Shown here: piece after piece, positions 52,358 to 63,100 of the stretch | Layout of the letters: each line of letters begins with the position of its first letter | Numbering within the stretch: position 1 is the stretch's first letter | Source: Pseudomonas sp. sp1636 | Lineage (GTDB): Bacteria; Pseudomonadota; Gammaproteobacteria; Pseudomonadales; Pseudomonadaceae | NCBI RefSeq assembly: GCF_030376615.1 | Contig: NZ_JARRAB010000013.1 | Location: forward strand, 79,591-143,590 | DNA length: 64,000 nt | Direction: 5' to 3' | Program-made: the position numbers and the translations under genes | The notes under the pieces: generated by a model | The model's database searches: none | Told to the model about the DNA's origin: nothing | The model's input: the letters and a program-made list of their open reading frames with translations, nothing else

Positions 52358-54418
52358 TCAAGCAATTTTTGCCAGCAATTCACGGGCTTCCTGCTTCTGC
52401 TCGTCATCGCCATCGTTGATGACCTCATTGAGAATGCCGCAAGCACTTTCCAGGCTACCCTGCTCGATGTAGGCCAGTGCCAAGTTGAGTTTGGCCAGGG
52501 CATCGTGGCTCCCGGCCAACTGATCGAGGTCGTGCAACAGCTCGCCGCCATCGGCAAGGTCTTGATCGCGGACGCCTTCAGGCAGTTCCTCCTGCAGCCA
52601 GTCGGCGGCCGATGCCTCTTCAACCAGCATCGACTGGGCGAAGGGACTGCGTGCATCGCGATGGCCCGTTAGCTCAAAAGCCTCTGGCAGATCGTCATCC
52701 TCGGCAACCTGTTGCGTCGAGGCAACACTCTTTTTGCGCAGGCTGGTTGGGAACGGGCTCACCAAATCCCAATCCGCATCCAGCGACAAGTCATCCAGAT
52801 TGAGCTGAAAGTCCTCGGTATGGGTTTCATCCGCTTGCAGCGGAGCCTGCAAGTGCGTTTCGTCCAGCACCAGCGCGGCGTCGTCCAGCTTGTCCGTCGC
52901 CACGGGGGTATCAAGCAAACCTGGATGACGCGTCTTGAGCTGATCGATACGCGCCGCTGTGAAACCGGCATTGCGTAACTTTGCTTCCTCCTCGACGAAG
53001 GCCTGAGCATTGCCCTGCTGCGCCAGCACTTCCAGCAGGCGGAAGCGAATATCGCTGCGCTCAGGCTGAGCATCCAGAGCCTTGCCGAGAAGTGCCGCCG
53101 CCTCACTGAGGCGGCCATAGGCAATATAGATATTCGCGCCGCCCAATGCGTCGTCTGGAATGGCTGCAGCGGCCGCGGGTTGATTGGCGCGAGCAACCAC
53201 AGGCACGCTGCGCAGCGGCGGCGCAATTGGCTCAGGCACGGTCAATACGGGCTCGGTTAATGGTTGCGCCTGTTGAGTTGGCGGGGTAGCCAGGTGCCGG
53301 GAACGCCATAACAACCCGAAAAGGCCAAACAACAGTAAGACCAGTGCAGCCACGCCCGCGCTAAACCAGTTGCGGCTCGGCGTCTCGCTTGGCTGGTTCG
53401 ACTCAACGGGCGAAGACTCCGGCGCGGCAGGCGCCGGAGACGATTGCACGAGTGCAGGGCGTTCCAGCAACTGGGCTTGTAACTCCGCCAGTTGCTGATC
53501 CTTGTCACCCACCTGTGCCTGCAGCTGCTGTAACTGCGCCTGCAGAGCGCTGATGCTCTGTTGCAGTTTGAGATTTTCCTCAGCCTGGCTGAGCAACTCC
53601 TGATCCAGGCGCCGCTGCATGTGTGCCATCTGCTCGACCTGCGAGTCGACCGGCGGCTCATCGGGCGCCAGGGGTTGCACGCTGGCGGTGGCGGTGGCAA
53701 TAGGCGCACTGCCGGCCTGAGCGGCATCCGGCAGCAGCAGATCGGCCCCAACTTGCAGGCGATTGATATCGCCTCGGCTGAATGCCTGCGGATTGAGCGC
53801 ATGGATATCGCGCATCAAGGCTTGCTGCGATGCCTGGCTACCCGCAGCGCGCAAGTTTGCGGCGATCTTCCACAGGCTGTCACCGCTGACTACCTGGTAA
53901 CGCGTACCCGCTTCGGCTGCCGGCATGGCGCGAGGCGCAGCAACAGTAGCTGGCGATGCCGGCGCGCGCACGGACGGCACCTGCACTTCTGGCGCGGCAG
54001 CGACAGCACGGTAGGCCGATGAACTGGGCGGATCGAGCAGCAGGGTGTATTCGCGCAGCAGCTGGCCATTGGGCCGCGCCACTTCGACAATGAAATTCAA
54101 ATAGGGCTCACGCACCGGCTGGCTCGACACCACACGAATCACACTGTTGCCGCCGCGCAGCAAAGGGGTGAAACGCAGATCGTTGAGAAAGAACAAGCGG
54201 TCGACGCCAGAACGGCTGAATGCATCGGCAGATGCGAGCCGCACCAACAGATCGCTGCTGGCCAGATCGGCAGCTTCCAACAATTCGATTTCAGCCTCTA
54301 GCGGCTGATTCAAGGCTGAATGCAGGGTGATTTCGCCCAGCCCCAAGGCTGGTACTACCCCGGAATAGAATGCTGAGCTTGAAGCAAGGCCGAACAGCAA
54401 TTGCCGAACTCGAGACAT
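52358..54418 (-). CDS. fimV: FimV/HubP-like polar landmark protein
   Basis: A 686-residue protein. The N-terminal part (GLGEITLHSALNQPLEAEIELL) is the FimV periplasmic domain, followed by a LysM peptidoglycan-binding domain (YQVVSGDSLWKIAANLR, ~175-235), a coiled coil rich in Gln/Leu (~265-325), one membrane helix (AGVAALVLLLFGLFGLLW, ~352-370), and a cytosolic TPR-like C-terminus ending ESACGILNEVINDGDDEQKQEARELLAKIA, the conserved FimV end. FimV organises type IV pili and polar proteins. It is shorter than P. aeruginosa FimV (about 900 residues) and not flanked by asd or truA, so it may be a paralogue. Confidence 0.86.
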   Translation of the reverse strand: MSRVRQLLFGLASSSAFYSGVVPALGLGEITLHSALNQPLEAEIELLEAADLASSDLLVRLASADAFSRSGVDRLFFLNDLRFTPLLRGGNSVIRVVSSQPVREPYLNFIVEVARPNGQLLREYTLLLDPPSSSAYRAVAAAPEVQVPSVRAPASPATVAAPRAMPAAEAGTRYQVVSGDSLWKIAANLRAAGSQASQQALMRDIHALNPQAFSRGDINRLQVGADLLLPDAAQAGSAPIATATASVQPLAPDEPPVDSQVEQMAHMQRRLDQELLSQAEENLKLQQSISALQAQLQQLQAQVGDKDQQLAELQAQLLERPALVQSSPAPAAPESSPVESNQPSETPSRNWFSAGVAALVLLLFGLFGLLWRSRHLATPPTQQAQPLTEPVLTVPEPIAPPLRSVPVVARANQPAAAAAIPDDALGGANIYIAYGRLSEAAALLGKALDAQPERSDIRFRLLEVLAQQGNAQAFVEEEAKLRNAGFTAARIDQLKTRHPGLLDTPVATDKLDDAALVLDETHLQAPLQADETHTEDFQLNLDDLSLDADWDLVSPFPTSLRKKSVASTQQVAEDDDLPEAFELTGHRDARSPFAQSMLVEEASAADWLQEELPEGVRDQDLADGGELLHDLDQLAGSHDALAKLNLALAYIEQGSLESACGILNEVINDGDDEQKQEARELLAKIA

Positions 54419-54700
54419 ATGAACTCTCCCGCTGACTCCGCTCCCGAGTCGTCACACCACCCCACGCCTTGGCGTGTGTATCCGTCAGTGGTGAAAACAG
54501 TGGGTGCAGCAAATTCTTACGTCGGGGCAAACACTCCGTGTCGAGCCCGGCCCATGAGTGAGTATGGCCATGATTTGCAAGCCTGCATGCTTTAGTACGC
54601 ACACCGCGACAAGACAAGTAGCAATCATACGCAAAAGCGCGACAAAGAAGTCAATAAAATGACCCGCAAAACCACCCGGCATGCCGACGACACACGACTG

Positions 54701-56104
54701 TCAGACCCTTGTCGAACGCACGCGCCAAGCCGCCAGCACCGTCAGGGTGAAGACCGCCGCCATCAACCAAAAACTCTGCTGGAATGCCACGGCTTCGGCC
54801 GCCAGGCCTCCCGTTTCCCGGCCATGACGCCACTCGAGAAAAAAGGTCAGTAAATTGACGCCAAACGCCCCACCCAACTGACGAACGAAAGTAATGGCAC
54901 CGGCGCCCAATGCCAGCTCTTGCGCACTGAGAATGTCCAGCGAGCCCGTGCTCAGCGCCGGCAACAGCAGCCCGAGCCCGGCCCGCCCGACACAGGCCCA
55001 GAAACACAGCACGGTGAAGGAGGCGCCCTGCTCGAGCCAGCCAAATCCTGCGGCAGACAAGGCGAAGATCAGTAATCCGCTGACCAGCAGCAAGGCCGCC
55101 GACTGCCTATCGCTCAGCCAGCCGCCGGCAAAGGACGCGGCCCCCATCAGCACCCCTGTTGGCAACAGCAACAAGCCGGCGCGTCCGGCGCTGTAGCCTT
55201 CGACTGTTTGCAGGTACAGCGGGATCAGGTAGGTCGAACCATACAGACCCATGCCCAAAGTCAAGGCTACCCAGCTGGCATTGCGAAAGCCGGCATGGCG
55301 CCACAAACGCAACGGCAGCAGCGGCTTGGCACTGCGCCAGCTGCGCCGGAGAAAACCGCTGAACGCCAGCGTACCCAGCAGACCGGGCAGCCACACCCGC
55401 GGCGCCAGCCAGGCAAAGCGCTGAGCCTCGGCCAGGGCGCCGAGCAGGGCAAACACCCCCACGCACAATAAAACCAAGGCCCATACATCCAGCAAAGGCG
55501 TGGTCTTATCCCGCTGACTGGGCAACAACCACTGCCCGCCCAGCAGCGCCAGGACGCACATGGGCAATGGCAACCAGAAGACCGCCCCCCAGCCAAAATG
55601 ATCGACCAGATAACCGCCGATGGTTGGCCCCAATGTGGGTGCGACCATCACCCCCAGACCGTAGAGACCCAAGGCCATGCCCCGGCCGCCGCCAATGAAT
55701 ACGCGAAAGATCAGCACCATGGCCAATGGCTGGACGACACCGGCACACAGCCCCTGGACGATGCGCAGGGCAATCAGCTGCCAGGCCTCTTGCGCGAGCA
55801 GTGCCAGCAACGAACTAAGGATGAACAGCGACAGGCCGAACTGCGCCGTGTGCCTGGCGCCAAAACGCGAATGCGCCCAAGCGGCCAATAGCAGACCGAC
55901 GGTCATGGCCGCGAGAAAACCAGTGGACAGCCACTGCGCCTGCGGCCGGCCAATCGAAAAGTCCAGCATGATCGCCGGCAAGGCCACATTGATGCTGGTC
56001 GAGGCCAGCACCATGGCCATGCTGCCGATCATCAATATGCCCAACAACCAGTGCGGATAGCGCGCGCCGAAACGCGCCTGCAAGTCCGCCAGACCCTGCC
56101 CCAT
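54701..56104 (-). CDS. DHA2-family (14-helix) multidrug efflux transporter
   Basis: A 467-residue MFS protein with about fourteen hydrophobic helices. GSMAMVLASTSINVALPAIM and the motif C-like GLGVMVAPTLGPTIGGYLVDHF identify the drug/H+ antiporter-2 group. Its start overlaps the stop of a MarR regulator gene (TGATG at 56102-56106), making a repressor-pump operon. Between this gene's promoter-side neighbour and fimV the 282-bp gap 54419-54700 holds no gene I support. Confidence 0.88.
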   Translation of the reverse strand: MGQGLADLQARFGARYPHWLLGILMIGSMAMVLASTSINVALPAIMLDFSIGRPQAQWLSTGFLAAMTVGLLLAAWAHSRFGARHTAQFGLSLFILSSLLALLAQEAWQLIALRIVQGLCAGVVQPLAMVLIFRVFIGGGRGMALGLYGLGVMVAPTLGPTIGGYLVDHFGWGAVFWLPLPMCVLALLGGQWLLPSQRDKTTPLLDVWALVLLCVGVFALLGALAEAQRFAWLAPRVWLPGLLGTLAFSGFLRRSWRSAKPLLPLRLWRHAGFRNASWVALTLGMGLYGSTYLIPLYLQTVEGYSAGRAGLLLLPTGVLMGAASFAGGWLSDRQSAALLLVSGLLIFALSAAGFGWLEQGASFTVLCFWACVGRAGLGLLLPALSTGSLDILSAQELALGAGAITFVRQLGGAFGVNLLTFFLEWRHGRETGGLAAEAVAFQQSFWLMAAVFTLTVLAAWRVRSTRV

Positions 56105-56544
56105 CAGCGCTTTTCCAGGTTACCCAGAATCCGTGCATGCACCTGCTGGCAACGGCGCAGTTCCTCTTCGTCGATCCCGGCGAAGAGTTCTTTGCGTAGC
56201 TGGGTGGAAATGGCCTCGATCTTTTCGATCAACGGCTGCGCTGACGGTCTCAGGGAGATTTTCTTGGCGCGGCGGTCTTCCGGCACCGCCTGCCGGTTGA
56301 CCAGGCCTTGGGCTTCCAGGCTATCCAACAGCCGGGCCAGGGTGGGGCCTTCGACCCCCACGCTTTGCGCCAGCTCACGCTGGGTCGGCAACTCGTCAAA
56401 GCGCGACAGATGCAAGAGCACCAACCAACGCGCCTGTGACAGACCGAGCCCCACCAGGCGCCGATCGAGTTCGGCGCGCCAGGAACGGGATAACTGGGCT
56501 AATTGCATGGCGAAACGGTGTGGATCCAACTGCGACTGCGACAT
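56104..56544 (-). CDS. MarR-family transcriptional regulator
   Basis: A 146-residue winged-helix regulator (SQARWLVLLHLSRFDELPTQRELAQSVGVEGPTLARLLDSLEAQGLVNR, then EDRRAKKISLRP wing). It precedes and overlaps the DHA2 pump gene, so it likely represses this operon until a ligand binds. An AT-rich stretch upstream (about 56560-56650) contains inverted sequence such as CTAATTATTAGCGAG, a possible operator. Confidence 0.9.
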   Translation of the reverse strand: MSQSQLDPHRFAMQLAQLSRSWRAELDRRLVGLGLSQARWLVLLHLSRFDELPTQRELAQSVGVEGPTLARLLDSLEAQGLVNRQAVPEDRRAKKISLRPSAQPLIEKIEAISTQLRKELFAGIDEEELRRCQQVHARILGNLEKR

Positions 56545-56756
56545 GGCTAAACGGCTCTTTAAATATCAAAATCTAATTATTAGCGAGCTAACCATGATCA
56601 TAGCCCCGAGAGCAAGAGTCCTGATATCTCTCGGATATTTCACCATTTTACAGGCTGGCTTTCGACCACGCCCCGCAGGCCATCAATCGACACCAGCGCT
56701 CGCCAGAGGGGCGCACCGGATACCTGCTCGATGTTGCGGGTCAGGCTTGCCAGCGC

Positions 56757-58883
56757 TCAGACGCCGAACTCGGCCTGCAACGCGGCCCGCACGCAGTACA
56801 AGACGCCGTCCTCGGCCCGGCCGACGAACAAGCCGCTGACTTCAGCCACCGGCGGCAGTTCGCCTTCTCCGTCGAGAAAGGCATCCTGGATCTCGCCGAG
56901 CAGTTCTTCCGGCAGATCCAGCGCTTGCTCCAGGGATAGCTGCTGGCGACCGATGGCCTCGGCCAACAGGCTGTAGACGTTCTTTTCGCTGCACTTGAGT
57001 TGGCTGGCGATCTGCTGCGGGGTCATGCCGGCACGGGCCAGGCTGACCAGCTCATGCCGCAGGTCGAGCACCACTCGCGGCGCCTCGGCATTCCCACCCA
57101 ACACTTCGAGAAAGGCTTCGCCATAGCGTTCCAACTTGCGCGCACCGACCCCGCTGACCTGAGCCATTTCGGCCAGGGTGCCGGGCTTGCTACGGAGCAT
57201 TTCCAGCAGGGTAGCGTCGGGAAAGATCACATAGGGCGGCACCGCATGCTCCTCGGCCAACTTGCGGCGCAGCGCGCGCAGGGCTTCCCATTGCTCGCGT
57301 TCGTCGCCGCGCACCAGTTGGCTGGCCGCGCTGCTGGAGGATTTCGCCGTGTGCTGCGGCTTCAGATCGCGGCGCAATTGCAGGGTCACCTCACCGCGCA
57401 ACAAGGGCCGGCAGCTCTCGGAGAGACGCAGGCCGCCGTAGCCTTCGAGGTCGACATCCGCCAGGCCGCGCGCCACCAACTGGCGGAACAGCGAGCGCCA
57501 CTCGCCCTCGCTGAGCGCCTTGCCGACGCCGAACACCGTCAGGTGCTGGTGACCCAGGCCACGCACCTTGTCATTGTCGCGGCCGAGCAACAGGTCGACC
57601 AGATGGCCGACGCCATAGCGCTGACCGCTGCGATGGATCGCCGAGAGTGCCTGACGTGCCGGCTCGGTGGCGTCCCAGGTCTGCACGCCATCGATGCAGT
57701 TGTCGCAATGGCCGCAGGGCTTGGGCATGTCCTCGTCGAAATAAGCCAGCAGCGTCTGCCGTCGGCAGCGGGTTTCCTCGCAGAGCGCAAGCATGGCATC
57801 GAGCTTGTGCTGTTCGAGACGCTTGTGCCGCTCGTCGCCTTCGGAGTTGTTGAGCATCTGTTTGAGCAACAACACATCCTGCAGGCCGTAGGCCATCCAG
57901 GCATCGGCGGGCAGGCCATCACGGCCGGCGCGACCGGTTTCCTGATAATAGGCCTCCAGCGATTTGGGCAGATCCAGGTGGGCGACGAAGCGCACGTTCG
58001 GCTTGTCGATGCCCATGCCGAAGGCAATGGTCGCCACCATGATCAGGCCTTCCTCGTTGAGGAAGCGCTTCTGGTGATAGGCGCGCAGGTCATTCGCCAA
58101 GCCGGCGTGATAAGGCAACGCCGGGAAGCCCTGCCCGGAGAGAAAGGCCGCGACTTCGTCGACTTTCTTGCGCGACAGGCAGTAGACGATGCCGGCATCG
58201 CCCTTGCGCTCGGCGAGGAAGGCCAGCAACTGCTTACGCGGCTGATCCTTGGGCACGATGCGATAAAAGATGTTCGGCCGGTCGAAGCTCGACAGGAAAC
58301 GCTCGGCGTTTTGCAAATGCAGACGCTGAACGATTTCTTCACGGGTGCGCATGTCCGCCGTAGCGGTCAGGGCGATGCGCGGCACATGGGGAAACAGCTC
58401 GGCCAACTGGCCGAGCTGCAGGTATTCCGGGCGAAAGTCATGCCCCCACTGCGACACGCAATGCGCCTCGTCGATGGCGAACAGGGCGATCTCCAGACGC
58501 TGCAGGAACGCCAGCATGCGCGGTTGCACCAGGCGTTCCGGAGCCAGGTAGAGCATTTTTATCTCGCCGCGGTTGATCCGCTCGGCAATCTCGCGCTGCT
58601 GCTCGGCGCTCAGGGTGGAATTCAGGGCCACTGCGGCCACCCCCAACTCGTCGAGAGTGGCGACCTGGTCGTCCATCAAGGCGATCAGGGGCGACACCAC
58701 CACCGCCAACCCCTCGCGCAGCAAGGCCGGCACCTGAAAGCACAGCGACTTGCCACCGCCGGTCGGCATCAGCACCAGGGCGTCGCCGCCGCCCGCCACG
58801 CGCTCGATGATCGCCCCCTGGCGGCCACGGAAGCTGTCATAACCGAAAACGTCTTTGAGGATGCGCTGTGCGTGGTCGAGCAT
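56757..58883 (-). CDS. recQ: ATP-dependent DNA helicase RecQ
   Basis: A 708-residue helicase: Walker A MPTGGGKS near residue 42, DEAH box [19 protein letters not shown] near 136, [17 protein letters not shown], the Cys zinc-binding set ([19 protein letters not shown]), winged helix and HRDC domain. It unwinds recombination intermediates in the RecF pathway. GGAGA precedes the ATG at 58883 ([15 protein letters not shown]). A C-terminal extension after HRDC matches the usual Pseudomonas length. Confidence 0.95.
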   Translation of the reverse strand: MLDHAQRILKDVFGYDSFRGRQGAIIERVAGGGDALVLMPTGGGKSLCFQVPALLREGLAVVVSPLIALMDDQVATLDELGVAAVALNSTLSAEQQREIAERINRGEIKMLYLAPERLVQPRMLAFLQRLEIALFAIDEAHCVSQWGHDFRPEYLQLGQLAELFPHVPRIALTATADMRTREEIVQRLHLQNAERFLSSFDRPNIFYRIVPKDQPRKQLLAFLAERKGDAGIVYCLSRKKVDEVAAFLSGQGFPALPYHAGLANDLRAYHQKRFLNEEGLIMVATIAFGMGIDKPNVRFVAHLDLPKSLEAYYQETGRAGRDGLPADAWMAYGLQDVLLLKQMLNNSEGDERHKRLEQHKLDAMLALCEETRCRRQTLLAYFDEDMPKPCGHCDNCIDGVQTWDATEPARQALSAIHRSGQRYGVGHLVDLLLGRDNDKVRGLGHQHLTVFGVGKALSEGEWRSLFRQLVARGLADVDLEGYGGLRLSESCRPLLRGEVTLQLRRDLKPQHTAKSSSSAASQLVRGDEREQWEALRALRRKLAEEHAVPPYVIFPDATLLEMLRSKPGTLAEMAQVSGVGARKLERYGEAFLEVLGGNAEAPRVVLDLRHELVSLARAGMTPQQIASQLKCSEKNVYSLLAEAIGRQQLSLEQALDLPEELLGEIQDAFLDGEGELPPVAEVSGLFVGRAEDGVLYCVRAALQAEFGV

Positions 58884-59036
58884 GAAAGGTCTCCGAAACG
58901 AGCCGCGCATTATACGCACCTGCTTGCCGGATCGAGTTTTGATGTGTTTTTCGCCGCGCATATCCCTAGAACTATGGCTGCTGCAGCAGGTCTGGACTAG
59001 AATCCATCCTCGTTTACTTCTTCAAGGTAGCCCACG

Positions 59037-59624
59037 ATGTCCTTCGCCGAGCAACTGTCCCGCCTGCAAGCCTTCCTCGACGCCGATGAGCTGCACGACG
59101 AGGCTCTGGACTACGTGGCCGCCCACGGCTACCTCACCGCCTTGTCGATCTGTCCCGATCCGGTACCGGAGCGTGAGTGGATCGATGCCCTGTTCTCCGA
59201 GCCACCGCATTACCGCAGCGACGAGGAGCGCGACGACATCGAGGCCACCCTGGTACAACTGCAGACTCATATCGCCCGCCAACTGGCCAGCGACGACGAC
59301 CCGGAAGTACCTTGCGAACTGGATCTCGGCGAAGAGCCGGACGACTCCGACCTGCGCGGCTGGTGCATCGGTTTCATGGAAGGGGTGTTCCTGCGTGAAG
59401 CGGCCTGGTTCGACGATGCCGAAGACGAGGTCAGCGAGCTGCTGCTGCCGATCATGGTCGCCTCCGGCTTGTTCGATGAGCAGCCGGAGTTCGCCGAAAT
59501 CGCCGGCGACCGCGACCTGGTGGACAGCATGGTCGAGCAAATCCCCGAACTGCTGACCGCGCTGTTCCTGCTGTGCCATGCCCCGGAAGAAAAACCAGCC
59601 CTGCTCAAACCGCGTCACCACTAA
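59037..59624 (+). CDS. UPF0149/YecA-YgfB-family protein
   Basis: A 195-residue acidic helical protein beginning MSFAEQLSRLQAFLDADELHDEALDYVAAHGYLTALSICP, typical of the UPF0149 family. WCIGFMEGVFLRE near 108 is the conserved core. The related YgfB affects AmpC regulation in P. aeruginosa; the role of this one is unknown. AAGGTAG lies before the ATG. Confidence 0.87.
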   Translation: MSFAEQLSRLQAFLDADELHDEALDYVAAHGYLTALSICPDPVPEREWIDALFSEPPHYRSDEERDDIEATLVQLQTHIARQLASDDDPEVPCELDLGEEPDDSDLRGWCIGFMEGVFLREAAWFDDAEDEVSELLLPIMVASGLFDEQPEFAEIAGDRDLVDSMVEQIPELLTALFLLCHAPEEKPALLKPRHH

Positions 59625-59633
59625 GCCTGCGCC

Positions 59634-60035
59634 ATGGCGCATGACGTACAGGAAAGCCGCAACCCGCTGACTCGCTACGCACTGCTGGCCTTGGGTTGGC
59701 TGTGCGTGGCGCTCGGGGTAATCGGTATTTTTCTGCCGGTGCTGCCGACCACGCCGTTCCTGTTACTGGCCGCGGCCTGCTTTGTCCGCAGTTCAAAGCG
59801 CTTCTATCTGTGGCTGGTGCTGCATCCCAGGCTCGGCCCCTGGGTGCGCGATTATCTCGACGGCCAGGGCATCCCACTCAAGGCCAAGGTCTACAGCATC
59901 GCCCTGATGTGGTTCAGCATCGCCCTCTCCTGCTACCTGATCCCGCTGTTCTGGGCACGCGCCTTTATGCTGACCAGCGCGCTGTTGGTGAGCATCTATA
60001 TCCTCAAGCAGAAAACCCTGCCCAACCCGCGTTAG
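59634..60035 (+). CDS. DUF454/YbaN-family membrane protein
   Basis: A 133-residue inner-membrane protein with four hydrophobic segments and the family signature LGVIGIFLPVLPTTPFLLLAAACF. Function unknown. It follows the UPF0149 gene by 9 bp and is probably co-transcribed. Confidence 0.9.
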   Translation: MAHDVQESRNPLTRYALLALGWLCVALGVIGIFLPVLPTTPFLLLAAACFVRSSKRFYLWLVLHPRLGPWVRDYLDGQGIPLKAKVYSIALMWFSIALSCYLIPLFWARAFMLTSALLVSIYILKQKTLPNPR

Positions 60036-60148
60036 CACGATCAGTACCCCTGGGCTGCTGGCCAGCCTGGGGCTGTTACTCCGCGACGCTGCGTTTCGGC
60101 CATTTTTGCCTTGCCTCGGCTGCCTCGCCTACATTGTTCAACGGCCGG

Positions 60149-63100
60149 CTAGACGGTATCTATTTTCAGGGCACCATCGTCAAGCAGATTAGTGATAATG
60201 CTGGCCTCATTTGCCGTGCCATAAAATGTTGCCAGATTAATGTTATCCAGCACTATCTGCTGTTCAACCGAACCGCTGGCATCGACATCCACCGAAATAG
60301 TGGTGGTCGTCCCGGCAAACGCGAAGTCCAGGTAACTTTGCAAGCTTGCAGCGTTCGCCCCTACACCCGATAGCAATTGCGACAAATCCAGCACATCCGA
60401 GTTAGTACCGCTGGAGTCTATGAAAAAATCGGTAATCCTATCAGTCCCATCGCCCAGACCACCTGGGCGCCAAACATACGTATCTATACCTGCACCGCCG
60501 CTCATAATGTCGGCACCCAGACCACCGATCAATATGTCGTCGTCATCACCGCCGAGCAGCGTGTCATTGCCCGACCCACCGAACAAAACATCATTGCCAC
60601 TCCCGCCGAAGATATTGTCATTTCCCTCTTGCCCATATACCAGGTCGTTTCCTGCGCCCGCGTCAATGCTGTCATGCCCAAGTGCACGCCCCGATTCCTG
60701 GCCAAGCTCATCCGCATGGGTAAGTACATAATTGACCGTATCCGCCCGAGTCCACGCTGCATATGCACCCGCACCAGCGCCCGCCTCAAGTGCAGAAAAC
60801 ACCTGCCAACCCGCACCAGGATTCATAGCCAACGCTGCCGCAGCGGCCAGAATATCGCTATACAAGACGTCGCCAAAAATCAGGTCATCTCCCGCGCCCC
60901 CCAGAATAGTGTCATTACCTGCATCGAAAAGCTGAGTCGAGGGATTGAAGTCGGCCAGCACACTCGCCAGTTGCTCGCCGGTGGTAATGTTGCTGGCTAC
61001 ATCGGGGTTGACCGAGGCCAGTTCTCCCTCGATCTGATTGAGTATATCGAGCGCCGTACCGCCCACATTGATACCGACAGCTTGAATTTGTCCGAAGCTC
61101 GCCTCGAGCAAAGCCACTTCACTTACCCGATCGTCATTCTGGCTGCCCGACTGGTTGTGCATGCCGAGGACATGAGCAACCGCCGTGCTGGTAGCGCCAT
61201 TGGTGACGGTATTGTTAAGGTTGGTTGAGTCCCCGGTTAACCAACTGTTCGGCGCACCATCGGAGACAAACACCACCTGATTGATCACATTGGCGCCGGT
61301 ATATGGGGCGTCGGCACCTACGCTTGCAACCCAGTTCAACGCCACTTGCAAGCCAGCCTCATAATTCGTCCAGCCGTTGGCGAGCAGACCATTTACCGCA
61401 TTTTGCGCGGCGATCAGTTCACCACCCTTGATATCGAAAACCCCAAGACTATTGGCCGAGTTATTGAAGTCGACGAGTTGGATCCGCACATTGTCGGCGG
61501 CACTGACCGCAAGCCCAGAAAGCAGGCCATTAACGGCCAACTTGAGCGCGGACATGCGACTCATGGTCGTCCCATTGAAGCTGATATTCGTTGTCATACT
61601 GCCGGAGGAGTCAAGCACAAGTATCATGTTGACATTTTTTCCAACGAGGTTACTGCGGCCCTCATCGCCCACCAGAATATCGTCTCCGCCCTTGCCTGTA
61701 ATGACACCTGCCCCTGCTGGAGTCACATACAGGGCGGCACTGCCCGCCACGTCGTTGGCGTTGGACGCAACCACGAACTGGCCTGCAAACTGCGGCTGAA
61801 AAACAACGTCCAGAGTGGCCGATGCATGGTCGCCATCGGCATCAATAACACCGATGTCAAAAGACGTGCCGATTGGATCCTCTTCGATCCGGTCAACAAT
61901 CGAGGAACCGCTCACCCGGAACCCGGCCCCACCGGTGTCAGACAGATCGATTCGGGTTATTCCCGTCAACAACGTAGGGATAGCGGTCAGCACGCCCTCG
62001 GTGAATACCGTGGTACCGCTCTCAGTGACGCTATTACCCAACGCGTCCTGACCATAAACAGTCCAATTGACCGCGTTCGTTGTATCTGAACTCTGAATAT
62101 CAATGGAAAACTGTGCGCTGACTACCGGGCTGGCGTAGGAGAAGTAGAGTGCCACACCGCCACTTACCCACTGATTATCTGCAGCAAGACCCTGCTGACT
62201 TGAATTCACCGAGCCAACAGAAGAATCGACCGACATAACGACCGTCTGCCCGACCGGAATAGAGTCTGTAGGCTTGTAGAGCGCTCCTGTATCCGTCACC
62301 AACAGGTAGTCCTGATTGCCGCCGATATTCTGGTTGAAAATCGCACCAAATGTCTGGACGGGGCCATCCAGCTTACCGTTCATATAAATTACATAATTGC
62401 CTGCCACGTCATAGGACAGGGTAAATATCAGCGACTGCCCCCCGCTTCCGGTATAGGGTGCCGGCGTTGTGCTGGTGAAGGCGTAGAGCACACCCGTATC
62501 GCCAGACCTGACCTCGTAATAAACGGTATGACCACCCGAAGTAAGCGACGATGCGGCGAACGTAACACTGGAGCCATTCCAGCCGGCAATGTTCCCACTC
62601 AAGTCAGGACTTCCAGGTGCATCCGCGCCAATAACGGGATCAGAGCTACCCGTCGCGTAGCCCGATGGATCATTGTTCAAGAATGCGTCTGAAACAGTGG
62701 TGAGTGTCGGCGTGTCGTCAATGATCCGGACGATCAACTGGTCGCTGGCAGCACTGCCGCCCACACCCAATACGCTGATCGCGACGCTGTCATCAAAGTG
62801 GGTGCCGGTAGCGCCTGGGTGGCTATCATTATCAATGGTCGCGCTCAGCCTGTAGCTGTAGCTCAGCGTGCCTGCGTTGCTCGTGCCGCTGTAATCGTTC
62901 AGGGTCAACAGCCCTTCGCCGGTATTGATCACCTGGTTGCTCGCGGCCAAAGCCTGCAGTTGCGTCAAACTCAGGGTCACCCCACCAACCGTGAGGCTGG
63001 CGATGCCGTCGGTAGCCGACACCGTGAAGCTGCCGTCGATGATTTCGCTGGTGTCCTCCACCGAGGTCAAGCCTTTTTCGTAAACAGTCGCATCGGGGCC

